27,637 nt of DNA from Paucihalobacter sp036825875 (GTDB taxonomy: Bacteria; Bacteroidota; Bacteroidia; Flavobacteriales; Flavobacteriaceae). Positions within the stretch are counted from its first letter, which is position 1. Every line of letters starts with the position of its first letter. The stretch is taken from contig NZ_DAISXK010000037.1 in the NCBI RefSeq assembly GCF_036825875.1, positions 1-27,637 of the forward strand, written 5' to 3'. A program made the translations under genes and the position numbers. Under the pieces are notes generated by a model. That model did no database searches and was not told where the DNA came from. It saw nothing but the letters and a program-made list of their open reading frames with translations. Shown piece by piece: positions 16,622-24,013 of the stretch.

Positions 16622-16702
16622 TTAATTTTTTCTGAACCTTCATTTCTTTTTAACTTAACTTTTTTTGTGGGATTTCCGCAATTAAAAGAATTCTAATTAC
16701 TC

Positions 16703-16710
16703 TATATTTG
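16703..16710 (+). promoter_or_regulatory. Putative -7 box of the mrp operon
   Basis: TATATTTG exactly matches TAnnTTTG and lies 17 bases before the mrpA ATG. The 106-base spacer has no TTG at normal -33 distance; the nearest T-rich TTTTTTTG is about 35 bases upstream. Confidence 0.55.
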
Positions 16711-16727
16711 TTCATATTTTTCAATTT

Positions 16728-19037
16728 ATGCTAATAGCAATACTATCTGGATTTCTTTTTGCATTTATTCTGGTATTCGCCGGAAAGCATCTTAAGAACA
16801 AATATGCCATCGTTTCGGCTATTGTTCCTTTAGGGCTATTTATATATTTTTTACAATTTGTAAATCGGATAGCTGCTGGCGAGGTCATTACCAAAACCTA
16901 CCAGTGGATCCCATCCTTAAATGTTAATCTAGGTTTTACCTTAGACGGTATTTCTTTAATTTTTTCATTGATGATTACCGGAATTGGGTTTCTTGTTTTC
17001 GTTTATACCGCGGCCTATTTAAAAGGCCACCACTACCTAGATCGCTTTTACGGCTACTTGGCCATATTTATGGCAGCCATGCTTGGTTTGGTGCTGTCCG
17101 ATAATATCTTATCACTATTTATTTTCTGGGAACTCACCAGTATTAGTTCTTTCTTTTTAATTGGTTTTAACAACAAAGAAAAATCGTCGAGAGAGTCGGC
17201 TGTTTTAGCACTGGCGATTACTGGCATTGGTGGCCTTTTGTTATTGGCCGGTGCTCTTATATTAGGCAACATTACAGGAACCTACAGTATTGCCGAAATG
17301 CTGTCGTCCCAATCAATAATATCCGATAGCCCGCATTACATCATTATTGTGCTATTACTTTTTGGAGCCGCTTTTACCAAATCGGCACAATTCCCGTTTC
17401 ATTTTTGGTTACCAGGTGCCATGAAAGCGCCTACGCCCGTATCAACTTATCTCCATTCAGCAACCATGGTAAAAGCAGGTATTTATTTGCTGATGCGTTT
17501 CACACCTGTTTTGGGAAGTACTGAACTTTGGAATACAACTTTAATTATTGTAGGTGCAGTAACCATGTTATATGCGGCCATTCACACGCTTTTTAGAACC
17601 GATTTAAAGGGGATTTTAGCCTATTCCACTATTTCGGCACTGGGGATTTTAGTGTTTTTAATTGGACTAGGAACCAAAGATGCCTTGATCGCTGCTTGTG
17701 TTTTTATTCTGGTACATGCATTTTATAAAGCCTGCTTATTCCTTGTAACAGGAATTATTGACCACGAAACTGGAACAAGAGATGCTACGGTACTATCTGG
17801 ATTGCGCAAAGTAATGCTGCCTGTGGCAATTGCTGGAATATTGGCAGCTGTTTCAAATGCCGGTATTCCGCCAAGTTTTGGGTTTTTAGGCAAGGATTTA
17901 ATTTATGAATCTACCTTGCACATGGGCGATATGGCCATAGTGTTGACAGCCTTAGCTGTTTTAACCAATATTTTGTTATTATATGCTGGTTTTGTTGCTG
18001 GTGTGAAACCTTTTACCGGAAAATTACCCTCGCAATTTGAAAAGGTACATTTGCCAAGTTATTTAATGTGGGTACCACCACTAATTTTGGCAGTTGGCGG
18101 TATTGTTATAGGATTATTCCCCAGTATTATTGAAGGTGCACTAATCAAGCCTGCGGTTACGGTGTTGGGGGCGAACAGCGGCGACATACATCTCAAACTT
18201 TGGCACGGCTTTAATACTATTTTGGCATTAAGCGCAACGACCATTGGTATTGGTTTAATGTTGTATTTTATATTAAAACCTTCTGAAAAACTAGTGCAAT
18301 TGGCACAAAGATTTGAAATTATTTCACCGCAAAATATAGTTGAATCTATAGCTTATGGCTTTGGTTACTTTTCAAGTTACTGGTCTAAAATTGTTCAAAA
18401 TGGTTATCTGCGAAACTACATTGCGACCATCATTATCTTTTTAATTATTGTAGTTGGTTACACGCTTTTTAACCACACCACTTTTGAAATTGATTATGAT
18501 TCTTTTGCTGAACTTACCGTTTATGAAATACTCACCTTGGTGTTAATGATTGTCGGAATACTTTACACCGTATTTACCAAATCGCGTTTAGCAGCAGTAG
18601 CTTCTATGGGTGTTGTAGGTTTGGCTATAAGTTTGATATTTGTGTATTACAGCGCACCCGATTTGGCGATGACTCAGTTTTTAATAGACACTTTAACAGT
18701 TATCCTTTTTGTATTGGTGCTGTATAAACTCCCTAAATATCTAAATATTTCTAACACTGCTAATCGTATCAAGGATGGCGTGATTTCTATAGCTTTTGGT
18801 TCTTTAATTATGATTTTGGCCTTAGAGGTTTTAAGTCAACCACAAAATAACGAAACCAGTAGTTTTTATGCTGACAATGCTTACATACTAGCCAAAGGTA
18901 AGAATGTAGTAAATGTCATATTGGTGGATTTCAGAGGTATTGATACCTTTATGGAAATTTCGGTGTTAACCATCGCTGCTATTGGTGTATTTTCTTTAAT
19001 AAAATTACGACTGGCTAAAAAATTTAGAAACAAGTAG
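16728..19037 (+). CDS. mrpA: Mrp-type Na+/H+ antiporter subunit A
   Basis: MrpA is the largest subunit of the multisubunit cation/proton antiporter in the inner membrane and is related to NuoL. It has 769 residues and many transmembrane helices. The proton-channel core (about 65-410) has the key TM5 glutamate Glu135 (LFIFWELTSISSF), Lys218 (GAAFTKSAQFPFHFWLPGAMKAPTPVS) and Lys249 (LHSATMVKAGIYLL). The C-terminus carries an MbhD/DUF4040 segment (about 600-672, YYSAPDLAMTQFLIDTLTVILF) and an MbhE-like segment (GKNVVNVILVDFRGIDTFMEI). So this is a full-length MrpA with fused D/E-like parts. It starts a seven-gene operon with tiny gaps. Mrp complexes give Na+ and alkali tolerance. Confidence 0.96.
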   Translation: MLIAILSGFLFAFILVFAGKHLKNKYAIVSAIVPLGLFIYFLQFVNRIAAGEVITKTYQWIPSLNVNLGFTLDGISLIFSLMITGIGFLVFVYTAAYLKGHHYLDRFYGYLAIFMAAMLGLVLSDNILSLFIFWELTSISSFFLIGFNNKEKSSRESAVLALAITGIGGLLLLAGALILGNITGTYSIAEMLSSQSIISDSPHYIIIVLLLFGAAFTKSAQFPFHFWLPGAMKAPTPVSTYLHSATMVKAGIYLLMRFTPVLGSTELWNTTLIIVGAVTMLYAAIHTLFRTDLKGILAYSTISALGILVFLIGLGTKDALIAACVFILVHAFYKACLFLVTGIIDHETGTRDATVLSGLRKVMLPVAIAGILAAVSNAGIPPSFGFLGKDLIYESTLHMGDMAIVLTALAVLTNILLLYAGFVAGVKPFTGKLPSQFEKVHLPSYLMWVPPLILAVGGIVIGLFPSIIEGALIKPAVTVLGANSGDIHLKLWHGFNTILALSATTIGIGLMLYFILKPSEKLVQLAQRFEIISPQNIVESIAYGFGYFSSYWSKIVQNGYLRNYIATIIIFLIIVVGYTLFNHTTFEIDYDSFAELTVYEILTLVLMIVGILYTVFTKSRLAAVASMGVVGLAISLIFVYYSAPDLAMTQFLIDTLTVILFVLVLYKLPKYLNISNTANRIKDGVISIAFGSLIMILALEVLSQPQNNETSSFYADNAYILAKGKNVVNVILVDFRGIDTFMEISVLTIAAIGVFSLIKLRLAKKFRNK

Positions 19038-19041
19038 AACC

Positions 19042-19455
19042 ATGAAAACACTGATATTAAAAACGGCTTCTAAATATTTACTGCCATTACTGCTATTGTT
19101 TTCGGTATTTATTTTGTTACGCGGACATTACTTGCCGGGTGGCGGTTTTGTTGGCGGGCTTATCGCGTCCATAGCCTTCGTGGTGCATGCCTTCGCCAAC
19201 GGCTTAGAACAAACTAAAGATTTATTGCGTATTCATCCAGGATATCTTATGCCTGTTGGATTATTAGTTGCCTTTATAGCTGGTATTTCCCCAATTTTTA
19301 TATCAGCTTTACCTTTTATGACTGGTGAATGGTTTGCCGAACCCTTGGCTGTAATAGGCATGGTTGGCTCAGCACTATTTTTTGATATTGGCGTGTATAT
19401 CGTGGTGATAGGCGTTTCTTTAACTATTATTTTTACAATAACTGAATCGGCATAA
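19042..19455 (+). CDS. mrpB: Mrp-type Na+/H+ antiporter subunit B
   Basis: The 137-residue membrane protein has about four helices. It carries the MnhB/MrpB signature RGHYLPGGGFVGGLIAS (about 27-43). It lacks the large N-terminal extension of MbhE-B fusions because those parts sit at the end of MrpA here. It starts 4 bases after mrpA and ends 2 bases before mrpC, which supports strict co-expression as a complex subunit. Confidence 0.93.
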   Translation: MKTLILKTASKYLLPLLLLFSVFILLRGHYLPGGGFVGGLIASIAFVVHAFANGLEQTKDLLRIHPGYLMPVGLLVAFIAGISPIFISALPFMTGEWFAEPLAVIGMVGSALFFDIGVYIVVIGVSLTIIFTITESA

Positions 19456-19457
19456 AC

Positions 19458-19811
19458 ATGGAGTTTCTACTAGCATTGGTTACGGGTTTATTATATGCAG
19501 CAGGTTTGTATATGATGTTACGGCGCAGTTTGGTAAAGCTTATCATCGGACTTATTTTAATTGGAAACGGTGCCAATATGCTTATTTTTTTATTAGGAAG
19601 AATCACCAAAGGCTTACCGCCAATTATTCCAGAAGAATCTAAAGTGTTTTTAGAACCCTATGCCGACCCGGTTCCACAAGCATTGATTTTAACGGCCATT
19701 GTAATTAGTTTTGGTTTGCAATCGTTTGCAATCGTGTTGATAAAACGCGCTTACAAAGTGGTAAAAACTGATGATTTAGACCAAATGAACTCAACAGACG
19801 AATATTCATGA
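19458..19811 (+). CDS. mrpC: Mrp-type Na+/H+ antiporter subunit C
   Basis: The protein has 117 residues and three predicted helices, related to NuoK. Landmarks are KLIIGLILIGNGANMLIFLLG (about 27-47) and DPVPQALILTAIVISFGLQSF (71-91), the NuoK/MrpC helix pair. The loop between them (GLPPIIPEESKVFLEPYA) is usual. Its stop overlaps the mrpD start by 4 bases (ATGA), which indicates translational coupling. Confidence 0.94.
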   Translation: MEFLLALVTGLLYAAGLYMMLRRSLVKLIIGLILIGNGANMLIFLLGRITKGLPPIIPEESKVFLEPYADPVPQALILTAIVISFGLQSFAIVLIKRAYKVVKTDDLDQMNSTDEYS

Positions 19812-21316
19812 TAAATCACATTGTTTTATATCCAATTTTGGTTCAGTTGTTTTTCGCAATTGTTCTTCTGTTTGCTTGGAATAGTGTTAGGCTACAGAAA
19901 TCTATCAGTATATTTGGTTGTATTGTAAGCTTAGCCTTATCTATTTGGCTATTTATAACCATTTGGACTAAAGGAACTTTAACGGTACAAGCAGGCAATT
20001 GGGAAGCGCCATTTGGCATTACTTTTGTCGCCGATATTTTTGCTGCAACCTTAGTCTTACTAACTGCTATTAGCGGGCTGGCTGTTACTATATTTTCGGC
20101 TGGGACTATTTTATTATCCCGATTTAAATTTGGCTTCCTGCCCGTTTTCCATTTCTTATTACTTGGCTTAAACGGGGCTTTTTTAACAGGTGATATTTTT
20201 AATTTATACGTTTGGTTCGAAATAATTATCATCAGTTCATTTGTACTAATTACCTTAGGTGGTGAAAAAAAGCAGCTAGAAGGTGCTATCAAATATTTCA
20301 CCTTAAATATTTTAGCATCCATGATTTTCTTAACGGCTATTGCTGTACTTTATGGACTAACAGGATCGCTCAACATGGCTGATTTAGCACTTAAAGTTGC
20401 TGAAATCGACAACAGGGGGTTGGTTGAAATTACGGCCTTGTTATTTTTGATTGGATTTGGAATTAAAGCCGCTATTTTTCCACTGTATTTTTGGTTGCCA
20501 GCATCGTACCATACGCCACCACCAGCCGTTATGGCAATTTTTGGGGGTTTACTTACCAAAGTTGGCGTGTATGCGCTCATTAGGGTATTTACCTTGATTT
20601 TTGTGGGTGAAGATTTTCTTGAAACCATCATTTTAAGTATTGCAGGCTTAACCTTATTCTCGGGTGCTGTTGGTGCTTTGGTTCAAAATAATATTGTAAA
20701 AGTCTTTTCTTATCTTATCATTTGTCATATTGGATTTATGATTTTAGGTCTTGGACTTTATACTGAAGCAGCCATCGCCGGTGCCGTGTTTTACTTAATA
20801 CACGATATTGTAGTTAAAACCAATTTGTTTATGGTAAGCGGACTCATTTACCGCATTAAGGGAACCTTTAGTATGCGCGATTTGGGTAGACTTTACGCCC
20901 ATCACCCCATGTTTTCATTGTTGATGATTATTCCGTTGTTTTCACTTATTGGCATTCCTCCATTATCAGGATTTTGGCCAAAACTTGCGCTTATTACCGA
21001 AAGCTTTAAAATTGGGAACTACTGGTTAATTGGCGCGGTATTATTTGCTACCTTTATTACCTTATTTGTAATTGCGCGCATGTGGTCGGAAGTGTTTTGG
21101 AAAGACGGTCCTGTTTTAAAACGGATTCCAAACTTTAGATATTTTAGACTTTTAAACAAAAAACAAAAATTACAAATGATAGTACCTATGGTATTCTTGG
21201 CAATGGTGTCACTTTACATTGGTTTTGGTGCTGAACACATACAGCGTTTGTCATCGCGAATTGCACAAGAGCTCATGAACAACCAATTATATATTGAAGC
21301 TGTTCTAAATAAATAG
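19808..21316 (+). CDS. mrpD: Mrp-type Na+/H+ antiporter subunit D
   Basis: MrpD is the NuoM/NuoN-like antiporter subunit of the Mrp complex, with 502 residues and about 14 transmembrane helices. The TM5 glutamate is Glu138 (NLYVWFEIIIISSFVLI), and the channel lysines are Lys220 (GIKAAIFPLYFWLPASYHTPPPAV) and Lys251 (GGLLTKVGVYALIRV). These are the ion-translocating positions of this protein class. It overlaps mrpC by 4 bases, and mrpE follows after a 10-base gap. Confidence 0.95.
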   Translation: MINHIVLYPILVQLFFAIVLLFAWNSVRLQKSISIFGCIVSLALSIWLFITIWTKGTLTVQAGNWEAPFGITFVADIFAATLVLLTAISGLAVTIFSAGTILLSRFKFGFLPVFHFLLLGLNGAFLTGDIFNLYVWFEIIIISSFVLITLGGEKKQLEGAIKYFTLNILASMIFLTAIAVLYGLTGSLNMADLALKVAEIDNRGLVEITALLFLIGFGIKAAIFPLYFWLPASYHTPPPAVMAIFGGLLTKVGVYALIRVFTLIFVGEDFLETIILSIAGLTLFSGAVGALVQNNIVKVFSYLIICHIGFMILGLGLYTEAAIAGAVFYLIHDIVVKTNLFMVSGLIYRIKGTFSMRDLGRLYAHHPMFSLLMIIPLFSLIGIPPLSGFWPKLALITESFKIGNYWLIGAVLFATFITLFVIARMWSEVFWKDGPVLKRIPNFRYFRLLNKKQKLQMIVPMVFLAMVSLYIGFGAEHIQRLSSRIAQELMNNQLYIEAVLNK

Positions 21317-21326
21317 AATTAAAACT

Positions 21327-21806
21327 ATGATAAGTCAACGATTTTTAAGCAACATACTACTAACCTTTGTTTGGGTAGCCCTTACAGGAAGTTTTGCATT
21401 TCTTAATTTTCTCTTTGGGTTTATCTTGAGCTTTCTTATACTATGGATTATCACCCTAAGCAACGGCGATGAAAAATATTTCAGACTTGTTCCAAAGATT
21501 ATTTTCTTTTTTCTATTCTTTTTGTACGAATTAATAAAGGCAAATATTCAAGTAGCTTTTGATGTGGTTACTCCTAAGTTTTATATGAAACCCGGCATCG
21601 TAAAACTGCCATTAGATGCTAAAACCGACATAGAAATTACGCTGTTAGCCAATCTAATTTCACTCACACCAGGAACCTTAAGTCTTGATGTATCAAACGA
21701 TAGAAAAGTATTATATGTACATGCGATGTACATATCCGATAAAGAGAAATTTATCCGTGATATTAAACAAGGATTTGAACGACGCTTATTAGACATTTTA
21801 AGATGA
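21327..21806 (+). CDS. mrpE: Mrp-type Na+/H+ antiporter subunit E
   Basis: The 159-residue protein has N-terminal hydrophobic helices (about 1-70) and a cytoplasmic C-terminal part. The MrpE signature LISLTPGTLSLDVS (111-124) and the following strand KVLYVHAMYI are clear. Its 3' end overlaps mrpF by 4 bases, so the two are probably translationally coupled. Its role is assembly and activity of the antiporter complex, as known for this family. Confidence 0.92.
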   Translation: MISQRFLSNILLTFVWVALTGSFAFLNFLFGFILSFLILWIITLSNGDEKYFRLVPKIIFFFLFFLYELIKANIQVAFDVVTPKFYMKPGIVKLPLDAKTDIEITLLANLISLTPGTLSLDVSNDRKVLYVHAMYISDKEKFIRDIKQGFERRLLDILR

Positions 21807-22078
21807 CCTTATACGATTATCTATATTATATTTTATTGCCGGTATTATCGGTTGCCATGATTTTGCTTTTTGTGAGGTTTTTGCTTGGTCCCAGTATCGC
21901 CGATCGCGTTATTGCGCTCGATTTACTTATTACCACCAGTATTGGCATAATTGCTATTTACAGCATTATCACCAACCAACCAACCTTTTTAGACATTGCT
22001 ATGATTTTGGCGCTAATTGCCTTTTTGGGCACTGTAGCATTCTCCTATTATTTAGAAAAACGAAATAAAAATGAGTGA
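21803..22078 (+). CDS. mrpF: Mrp-type Na+/H+ antiporter subunit F
   Basis: The protein has 91 residues and three helices. The core GPSIADRVIALDLL (28-41) is the standard MrpF motif, followed by helices IGIIAIYSII and FLDIAMILALIAFLGTVAFSYYLEK. Its 3' end overlaps mrpG by 8 bases. Confidence 0.93.
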   Translation: MTLYDYLYYILLPVLSVAMILLFVRFLLGPSIADRVIALDLLITTSIGIIAIYSIITNQPTFLDIAMILALIAFLGTVAFSYYLEKRNKNE

Positions 22079-22490
22079 TTTTTTTATTGCCATTATTGCC
22101 TCTTTAGGAGCCTTATTTGTGCTGCTCGCATCCATTGGTTTGGTGAGAATGCCAGATACTTATTTACGTATTTCGGTTACTACCAAGGCCGCCACTCTCG
22201 GAATTGGCTTAATCTTAATTGCGGCTGCATTTTATTTTAAAGAATTATCGGTTACGTCTCGCGTTTCGGCCATTATCCTATTTATTTTACTAACCGCGCC
22301 AATTGCGGCGCATCTCATTGGGCGTGCCTCTTATTTTATAGGCGTAAAACTTTGGCACAAATCTGTAATGGACGATCTTGAAGGCAAGTATAAAAAGGTA
22401 ACCCACGAACTTATGAGTGAAGATATAGAGAGTGACGCAACCACCATCACAAATACCATTGACGAAAAACCTAACGATACCAAAAAATAA
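22071..22490 (+). CDS. mrpG: Mrp-type Na+/H+ antiporter subunit G
   Basis: The protein has 139 residues and three helices. The MrpG motif IGLVRMPDTYLRISVTTKAA (22-41) and the helix IILFILLTAPIAAHLIGRAS are clear. It ends with a hydrophilic, acid-rich tail (MSEDIESDATTITN and on), which makes it longer than the usual 110-120 residues. It is the last gene of the operon; no clear hairpin terminator follows. Confidence 0.93.
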   Translation: MSDFFIAIIASLGALFVLLASIGLVRMPDTYLRISVTTKAATLGIGLILIAAAFYFKELSVTSRVSAIILFILLTAPIAAHLIGRASYFIGVKLWHKSVMDDLEGKYKKVTHELMSEDIESDATTITNTIDEKPNDTKK

Positions 22491-22518
22491 AGGCAATCAT
22501 TTAATTAATGTGCTCATA

Positions 22519-22551
22519 TTGAACTTGTAAAGTTAAAATACCTTATATTTG
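22519..22551 (+). promoter_or_regulatory. Promoter of the DUF6646-like gene
   Basis: TATATTTG (22544-22551) exactly matches TAnnTTTG. Possible -33 elements are TTG at 22519-22521 (22-base spacing) and 22525-22527 (16-base spacing). The box lies 26 bases before the ATG. Two copies of a decamer flank it (see the repeat entry at 22522-22562). Confidence 0.65.
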
Positions 22552-22562
22552 TAACTTGTAAA
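22522..22562 (+). repeat. Direct repeat AACTTGTAAA flanking a -7 promoter box
   Basis: AACTTGTAAA occurs at 22522-22531 and again at 22553-22562, starts 31 bases apart, which is about three DNA turns. One copy overlaps the -33 area and the other the transcription start area, with the TATATTTG box between. The layout fits two binding sites for one regulator, but it could be chance in AT-rich DNA. Confidence 0.5.
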
Positions 22563-22577
22563 ACCAAATCAAATCAG

Positions 22578-23069
22578 ATGAAAAATTATATTTTAATAGT
22601 ATTATTGCTTTCAGTAGCTTTCGTGAATGCTCAAGCCTTTAAAGGTAAAGGAGATAATAAAGTTCAAATAGGCCTCAATGCTCAGGAAAAATCTACCGGC
22701 ATCAATGCTACCTACGATTTTGGGGTTGGCGAAAATATTTCTTTCGGTTTTGTCACTACTTATGCTTTGGGTATTAGCGAAAATACAGATGCAGATTTTG
22801 CGGATAGATTAGACCTACGCGCACGATTTAACGCCAATATTGGTAACGTTCTAAGAATAGATGACAATTTTGATCTTTATCCTGGTTTAAGCTTTGGGCT
22901 TAAGAATTTTGGTGGACATATAGGTGCCCGCTACTTCTTTTCGTCAGGTTTTGGCGTGTATTCAGAAGTTGGGATACCTATAGCAAAATACAACACCGAT
23001 ACACTCACTGCCGCCGAAAAAATTCACAACCAGTTTGTTTTTAATTTAGGCGCTTCCTTTAATCTGTAG
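22578..23069 (+). CDS. Small outer-membrane beta-barrel protein, DUF6646-like
   Basis: The 163-residue protein has a signal peptide (1-19, VAFVNAQ) and a mature part of alternating beta-strand patterns: KVQIGLNAQ, TGINATYDFG, NISFGFVTTYALG, LDLRARFNANIG, DLYPGLSFGLKN and GGHIGARYFFS. It ends in FVFNLGASFNL, a typical barrel-closing strand. Length and strand pattern resemble the DUF6646 family seen in flavobacteria (assignment from memory). The function is unknown; it probably forms a small 8-stranded barrel in the outer membrane. It has its own promoter after the mrp operon and is convergent with the next gene, whose stop is 6 bases away. Confidence 0.75.
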   Translation: MKNYILIVLLLSVAFVNAQAFKGKGDNKVQIGLNAQEKSTGINATYDFGVGENISFGFVTTYALGISENTDADFADRLDLRARFNANIGNVLRIDDNFDLYPGLSFGLKNFGGHIGARYFFSSGFGVYSEVGIPIAKYNTDTLTAAEKIHNQFVFNLGASFNL

Positions 23070-23075
23070 GATTGA

Positions 23076-23639
23076 TTAATTGTCTGTCCATCCCCAAGGT
23101 GGGCCTGGATTGTCAATAGCCTTTGTTAAATCAAAAACTATGGTGAACTGTCTTGGTGTATCTACCCTTTTTAAATTATAGGTTAATTCGGTTTCGTTTA
23201 CTGTTATCCACCAGATATTTGTGGCTGCGGCTGGTATCAGCTCTGCAGTAAAGGCATCGGCTGGAAATACTTGTACTTGTGCTTTACCCGGATTACTTGC
23301 AGTGCCACCGTACATTGTGGTTTCGTCGGGGCTACCGTCTTGGTGTCGGTGGTCGTGTTTCAATTCTATTAAACCATTAACATAGGTCAACACCCAAGTT
23401 CGGGATTTGTCGTCACCTACAAACAACGGTATTTTTATAACGGTGTCAGTACAACTTCTCACATGCATCACCAAAGCTTTACCACCAAATTGCGCATCAT
23501 TTTCAGGAACAATTAACTTTCCTTCAAACGACTTACCACATAATTGTTGCAAACGCTCCCAGAATGTATCGGAGTTTGTTTCTTGCGAATAGAGACTACA
23601 AGTAATAAGAAGCGCTATAACAATAGGTACATGTTTCAT
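23076..23639 (-). CDS. Secreted protein of unknown function with a KHDHRH motif
   Basis: The protein has 187 residues with a signal peptide (1-19, ending SLYSQ). Cys14 in the signal lacks a proper lipobox (Thr precedes it), so it should be periplasmic or secreted rather than a lipoprotein. The mature protein has two Cys (34 and 63) that could form a disulfide, then VGDDKSRTW (74-82), LIELKHDHRHQDGS (90-103, a His-rich possible metal site), YGG (110-112), FPADAFT (125-131) and FTIVFDLTK (165-173). I recall similar uncharacterised secreted proteins with the KHDHRHxDG and YGG motifs in other marine bacteria, but I cannot name the family. The coding end meets the DUF6646-like gene tail to tail. 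Confidence 0.78.
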   Translation of the reverse strand: MKHVPIVIALLITCSLYSQETNSDTFWERLQQLCGKSFEGKLIVPENDAQFGGKALVMHVRSCTDTVIKIPLFVGDDKSRTWVLTYVNGLIELKHDHRHQDGSPDETTMYGGTASNPGKAQVQVFPADAFTAELIPAAATNIWWITVNETELTYNLKRVDTPRQFTIVFDLTKAIDNPGPPWGWTDN

Positions 23640-23656
23640 GATTGATATTATTTGTT

Positions 23657-23664
23657 ACAATATA
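23657..23664 (-). promoter_or_regulatory. Possible -7 box of the KHDHRH secreted protein gene
   Basis: On the minus strand this reads TATATTGT, close to TAnnTTTG, and lies 17 bases before the ATG at 23639. No TTG-type -33 element is seen at normal spacing. Confidence 0.3.
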
Positions 23665-23821
23665 GGATTATAATTTCATTTTTTGAAACTTAAAAATCCA
23701 TTGTTCGGTAATGATAAATTAACCTGCATTGGCAAGTATTTTTAATCATTTTTTCGCATACTATTAACGAAAATTAGCGATTCGGCATCCCATTGTCAAT
23801 TTACGATTTTCAAGTAATATT

Positions 23822-23869
23822 TAATGGTAATAAAAACCATTACACGCTTGTAGTAATAAGGACTACAAG
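23822..23869. promoter_or_regulatory. Two adjacent perfect dyads with matching loops
   Basis: Dyad one is TAATGGT (23822-23828), loop AATAAAA, ACCATTA (23836-23842). After four bases (CACG), dyad two is CTTGTAGT (23847-23854), loop AATAAGG, ACTACAAG (23862-23869). Both loops have 7 bases and begin AATAA, while the stems differ but stay fully paired. They lie 108 bases upstream of the likely -7 box of the T9SS cargo gene. They may be paired operator sites or RNA hairpins of an unseen transcript. Confidence 0.6.
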
Positions 23870-23977
23870 ATTGTAAGATGCACTTCACAAAAATGGGTTA
23901 TACGACGGTATTTTAGCCCAAATACGCTATTTCATCGACTTTTTTAATCGTTTTAACGAGGATCTTTAAGCTTGGTC

Positions 23978-23985
23978 TATATTTG
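23978..23985 (+). promoter_or_regulatory. -7 box of the T9SS type A cargo gene
   Basis: TATATTTG exactly matches TAnnTTTG and lies 28 bases before the ATG. No TTG appears at -33 distance; TTTTAA (23951-23956) is 21 bases upstream. A weak -33 would fit activator-dependent expression. Confidence 0.55.
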
Positions 23986-24013
23986 AAATAACCAAATACC
24001 TAATACTAATCTT

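Larger units (their letters stand above)
23640..24013. other. 374-bp intergenic region between divergent secreted-protein genes
   Basis: No coding frame is convincing: the longest forward ATG frame near 23879 gives 11 codons. The region holds a possible minus-strand -7 box (23657-23664), two neighbouring perfect dyads (23822-23869) and a plus-strand -7 box (23978-23985). Long AT-rich stretches lie between. Two similar TTTTTAATC stretches occur near 23739 and 23942. The length and dyads suggest regulated expression of the T9SS cargo gene downstream. Confidence 0.6.

Noticed and set aside
19843..20322. 159-codon open frame antisense to mrpD
   Set aside because: It mirrors hydrophobic codons of a conserved membrane protein; Lys/Ser/Pro-rich composition and no start-region signals.
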